The notes under the pieces are model-generated. The model worked only from the letters and a program-made list of their open reading frames with translations, did no database searches and had not been told where the DNA came from. From assembly GCA_028876585.1 (NCBI GenBank), contig JAGWRL010000069.1:1-7889 (forward strand): 7,889 nt of DNA. Reading direction: 5' to 3'. Positions 5,837 to 7,889 of this stretch are shown here, piece by piece (the first letter of the stretch is position 1; the number at the start of each line of letters is the position of its first letter). Origin of the DNA: Pseudomonadota bacterium. GTDB lineage: Bacteria > Pseudomonadota > Alphaproteobacteria > Rhizobiales > Beijerinckiaceae. Position numbers and translations under genes: made by a program.

Positions 5837-7390
5837 TCAGACGCGGGCGACGTCGCCCAGCGCGCGGATGACGGCGTCGGCGTTGGTGACGACGGCGACG
5901 TTCTGCATCGCGTAGTTGATCGAGGCGTCATGCCATTGCGCGTTCATCGTCGAACAACAATCCTCCGGCGTAATCATGAAATAGCCCTTGTCGGCGCCGG
6001 TGCGGGCGGTATGCTCGATCGACATATTGGTCCAGGCGCCGGTGTTGATGAGATAATCGCGGCCGGTCGCTTTCAGGATAGTCTCCAGCCTCGTGCCCTC
6101 CCAGGCGCTCATGCGCATCTTCTCGACCACGAAATCCCCCGCTTGCGGCTCCAGCCCGGGCGCCGGCGCGGCGCCCCAGCCGCCGCGCACCATCGCCTTG
6201 GAACTTATCAGCCCTTCAAACAACGGCGCGTTGCGCGTCACGCCCGGCGCGCCCGGCTCGACGATGAACCAGACATGGATCACCACCACGCCGCGGGCGC
6301 GGGCCGCCTCGGCGAGCCGGCGCACGTTCTCCACCACGCGCTGCGCCTTGGCGTGCGCCGGCGCGCCCGAGTCCGCGAACGCGCCGCCCTCCATGATCAC
6401 GTCGTTCTGCATGTCCTGAATCAGCATCGCGCAACGGCTTGGGTCGAGCCGCAATTCGTTGCTCGCGCCCGCCCGGCCGCCGGCGATCATATAGGGCTCG
6501 CGGCGTGGGCCTACTTTGGTTGGAACCGTATAGACGGAATGGGTGGCGGTGACGAACAGGGTGCGAAAATCCGCGCCGCCCCAGGCGAGGTTGGCGGCCT
6601 GTTCGGGGAGGCGCAGCTTGCCGATCAGCTCGCCACCGGGCGAAAACATCCAGACGCCGCCCGGCCCGGTGCACCAGACATGGCCCTGCGCATCGCATTT
6701 CATGCCGTCGGGAACGCCGCGCTCCTGCTCCGACTTGACGCCGGTGGCGAACACGCGACCCTTGGCGAGCGATCCGTCCGGCTCGACGTCGAATACGCGG
6801 ATCAACGCCTGCACCGTGTCGTTGACGTAGAGCCGGCGCTCATCTGGGCTGAAACAGAGCCCGTTGGGTTGGTCGAACAGTTGGCGGTCAACCAGCAGTT
6901 GCGGCGCGCCGCCGCCCGGCGGCACGCGATAGACGCCCTGAAAGCCAAGCTGGCGCGGCCGCTCGACGCCGAACACCGGCATGCGGCCGTACCAGGGATC
7001 GCTGAAGTAGATCGCGCCGCTGGAATGCACGCAGACATCGTTGGGACTGTTGAGCTCGTGTCCCTCGAAATGCGACGCCAGCACCTCGCGTCGCCCGTCG
7101 GGAAACTCGCGCACCAGCGACGAGGTGGCGTGCTCGCAGACGATCAGGTTCAACTCGGCGTCATAGGTCATGCCATTGCATTTGTTTGACGGACGCCTGA
7201 CCTCCGTCACGCCGTCGCGCGCGTCCCAACGTCGCCGCACGTCGGCCGGCATGTCCGAGAACAACAGATATTGCTCGGTTGGATGCCAGATCGGCCCTTC
7301 GGTGAAGGTGAAACCCGCGCCGATCTGCCCGACAGGCGCGTGGACATCGACAAGCGCCTCAAATTCGGATCGCAAGGCCACATGCGTCAT
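5837..7390 (-). CDS. SMP-30/gluconolactonase - isochorismatase-like fusion protein
   Basis: A 517-residue protein with two enzyme domains in one uninterrupted frame. Residues ~10-295 form an SMP-30/gluconolactonase/LRE-type six-bladed propeller. Its predicted divalent-metal ligands are present: E31 in FTEGPIW, N117 in SPNDV, N176 in QPNGLCFSPD and D228 in VPDGM. This domain class opens sugar or other lactones. Residues ~318-515 form an isochorismatase-like hydrolase fold with D326 in LIQDMQND and K424 in VVEKM. The third triad position, normally Cys in TNVCVEST-like motifs, is Ser457 in TNMSIEHT (TCG, 6020-6022). A Cys-dependent amidase mechanism therefore looks unlikely. No signal peptide is visible, so it is probably cytosolic. 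GGAG lies 9 bases before the ATG at 7388-7390. The substrate is unknown; paired lactone and amide or vinyl-ether hydrolysis in a catabolic route is a guess. Confidence 0.9.
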   Translation of the reverse strand: MTHVALRSEFEALVDVHAPVGQIGAGFTFTEGPIWHPTEQYLLFSDMPADVRRRWDARDGVTEVRRPSNKCNGMTYDAELNLIVCEHATSSLVREFPDGRREVLASHFEGHELNSPNDVCVHSSGAIYFSDPWYGRMPVFGVERPRQLGFQGVYRVPPGGGAPQLLVDRQLFDQPNGLCFSPDERRLYVNDTVQALIRVFDVEPDGSLAKGRVFATGVKSEQERGVPDGMKCDAQGHVWCTGPGGVWMFSPGGELIGKLRLPEQAANLAWGGADFRTLFVTATHSVYTVPTKVGPRREPYMIAGGRAGASNELRLDPSRCAMLIQDMQNDVIMEGGAFADSGAPAHAKAQRVVENVRRLAEAARARGVVVIHVWFIVEPGAPGVTRNAPLFEGLISSKAMVRGGWGAAPAPGLEPQAGDFVVEKMRMSAWEGTRLETILKATGRDYLINTGAWTNMSIEHTARTGADKGYFMITPEDCCSTMNAQWHDASINYAMQNVAVVTNADAVIRALGDVARV

Positions 7391-7399
7391 GATGACGAT

Positions 7400-7403
7400 C
7401 TCC
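7400..7403 (-). promoter_or_regulatory. Ribosome binding site of the fusion gene
   Basis: GGAG on the minus strand, 9 bases before the ATG at 7388-7390. It supports that start, which also gives a complete first propeller blade. Confidence 0.6.
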
Positions 7404-7474
7404 GCTCAGGCGGCAAACAGGCTACGTGCGGGGGAGGGTGGCGTCAATCGGGCACGCACGGCGCCCCGGGCCGT

Positions 7475-7889
7475 TCAAATCTCGCGCGCGCCGCGCGCGA
7501 AAACCGTCAGCGAAACCCGCGCGGCCTCGTCGAGCCAGCGCGGGGCCGCGGGCGCGAGCCCCACGCGCCGCAGCGCCGTCGCGGCCGTCTCGCCGCTCTC
7601 GACGCTGGCGAATATGGCGCGCCCGCCCGGCAGCGTCGCCGCTTCCGCCCGCGCGAGATGGAACGCGGCGTAACCGAGCCGCAGGAACAGTTCGAACGCG
7701 CCCTGTCCCCCCGGCACGGCGAAGCGCCCGCCTTGCGGCGCCAGCCGCGCCGCGACTTCGGCGAAGCTCACCGCGTCGGGCCGCCACCACCAGCCGTCAG
7801 CGCGCAGCTCCAACCCGCGCGCGCCGCGCGACAGGATCAACCGCCGCCGGCCGCGCTGGTTCGGCGCCGCCTCGTGGCTCGCGCGGCCG
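7475..7889 (-). CDS. Probable dihydrofolate reductase-like (RibD C-terminal fold) protein, C-terminal part
   Basis: The frame is open to the window edge, so the 5' end and true start lie outside; about 137 C-terminal residues are visible. The central stretch GGRFAVPGGQGAFELFLRLGY, then FHLARAEAATLPGGRAIF, resembles the C-terminal half of DHFR/RibD-like reductases. In that fold a Gly-Gly turn binding NADPH precedes a helix, followed by the strand with H-L-(S/A)-R and the LPGGRPVFP-like loop. The end, PRWLDEAARVSLTVFAR, fits the last strand. The role is probably an NADPH-dependent reductase of unassigned substrate. The gene is followed by 84 bp and then the fusion gene on the same strand, so cotranscription is possible. 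Assignment is by pattern recall only and is moderate; folate metabolism is not demonstrated. Confidence 0.55.
   Translation of the reverse strand, partial: GRASHEAAPNQRGRRRLILSRGARGLELRADGWWWRPDAVSFAEVAARLAPQGGRFAVPGGQGAFELFLRLGYAAFHLARAEAATLPGGRAIFASVESGETAATALRRVGLAPAAPRWLDEAARVSLTVFARGAREI

Noticed and set aside
5305..6525. The 12-base word CTTTGGTTGGAA occurring at 5305 and 6514
   Set aside because: Both copies lie inside coding sequence in unrelated proteins with no flanking similarity; likely coincidence.
5348..7189. A 613-codon plus-strand frame opposite the helicase and fusion genes
   Set aside because: It crosses two well-supported minus-strand genes and the gap between them, has shadow-like composition and matches no family known to me.

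Overview
The window is a compact, very GC-rich chromosomal segment. Codons mostly end in G or C, and long spurious reading frames lie opposite the real genes. The gene content (argJ followed directly by mutT, and metA behind a SAM-II riboswitch) points to an alphaproteobacterium, most likely of the Rhizobiales/Hyphomicrobiales. This is inferred from gene families and the riboswitch class; no rRNA or other taxonomic marker is present.

Left part (1-964): the 3' end of a PLP-dependent sulfhydrylase gene (metZ type) meets a small DUF433 antitoxin-like gene tail to tail. The DUF433 gene has no toxin partner beside it. About 256 bp without a recognisable gene follow. Middle-left (965-2610): argJ and mutT form a plus-strand pair coupled by a 4-base GTGA overlap. 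Middle (2611-3713): a good sigma-70-type promoter leads almost directly into a SAM-II aptamer, followed by metA. MetA makes an activated homoserine ester and the metZ product would sulfhydrylate such an ester, so the two form a methionine-synthesis pair less than 2.5 kb apart. MetA carries Glu at position 111, the residue linked to acetyl-CoA use, so the intermediate may be O-acetylhomoserine rather than O-succinylhomoserine.

Right part (3716-7889), all on the minus strand: a UvrD/Rep-family SF1A helicase ends two bases from metA in a convergent arrangement. Upstream of it is a two-domain protein that joins an SMP-30/gluconolactonase-type propeller to an isochorismatase-like hydrolase whose expected nucleophilic Cys is Ser. 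At the window edge is the C-terminal part of a probable dihydrofolate-reductase-like (RibD C-terminal fold) protein. These three may share a transcript because the gaps are 78 and 84 bp, but no promoter or terminator can be assigned.

Most of the window is ordinary housekeeping sequence, and I see no convincing new multi-gene system. The items most worth following up are the fusion protein with its Cys-to-Ser substitution, the predicted acetyl-CoA specificity of MetA, and the unusual distance between the SAM-II aptamer and the metA ribosome binding site.
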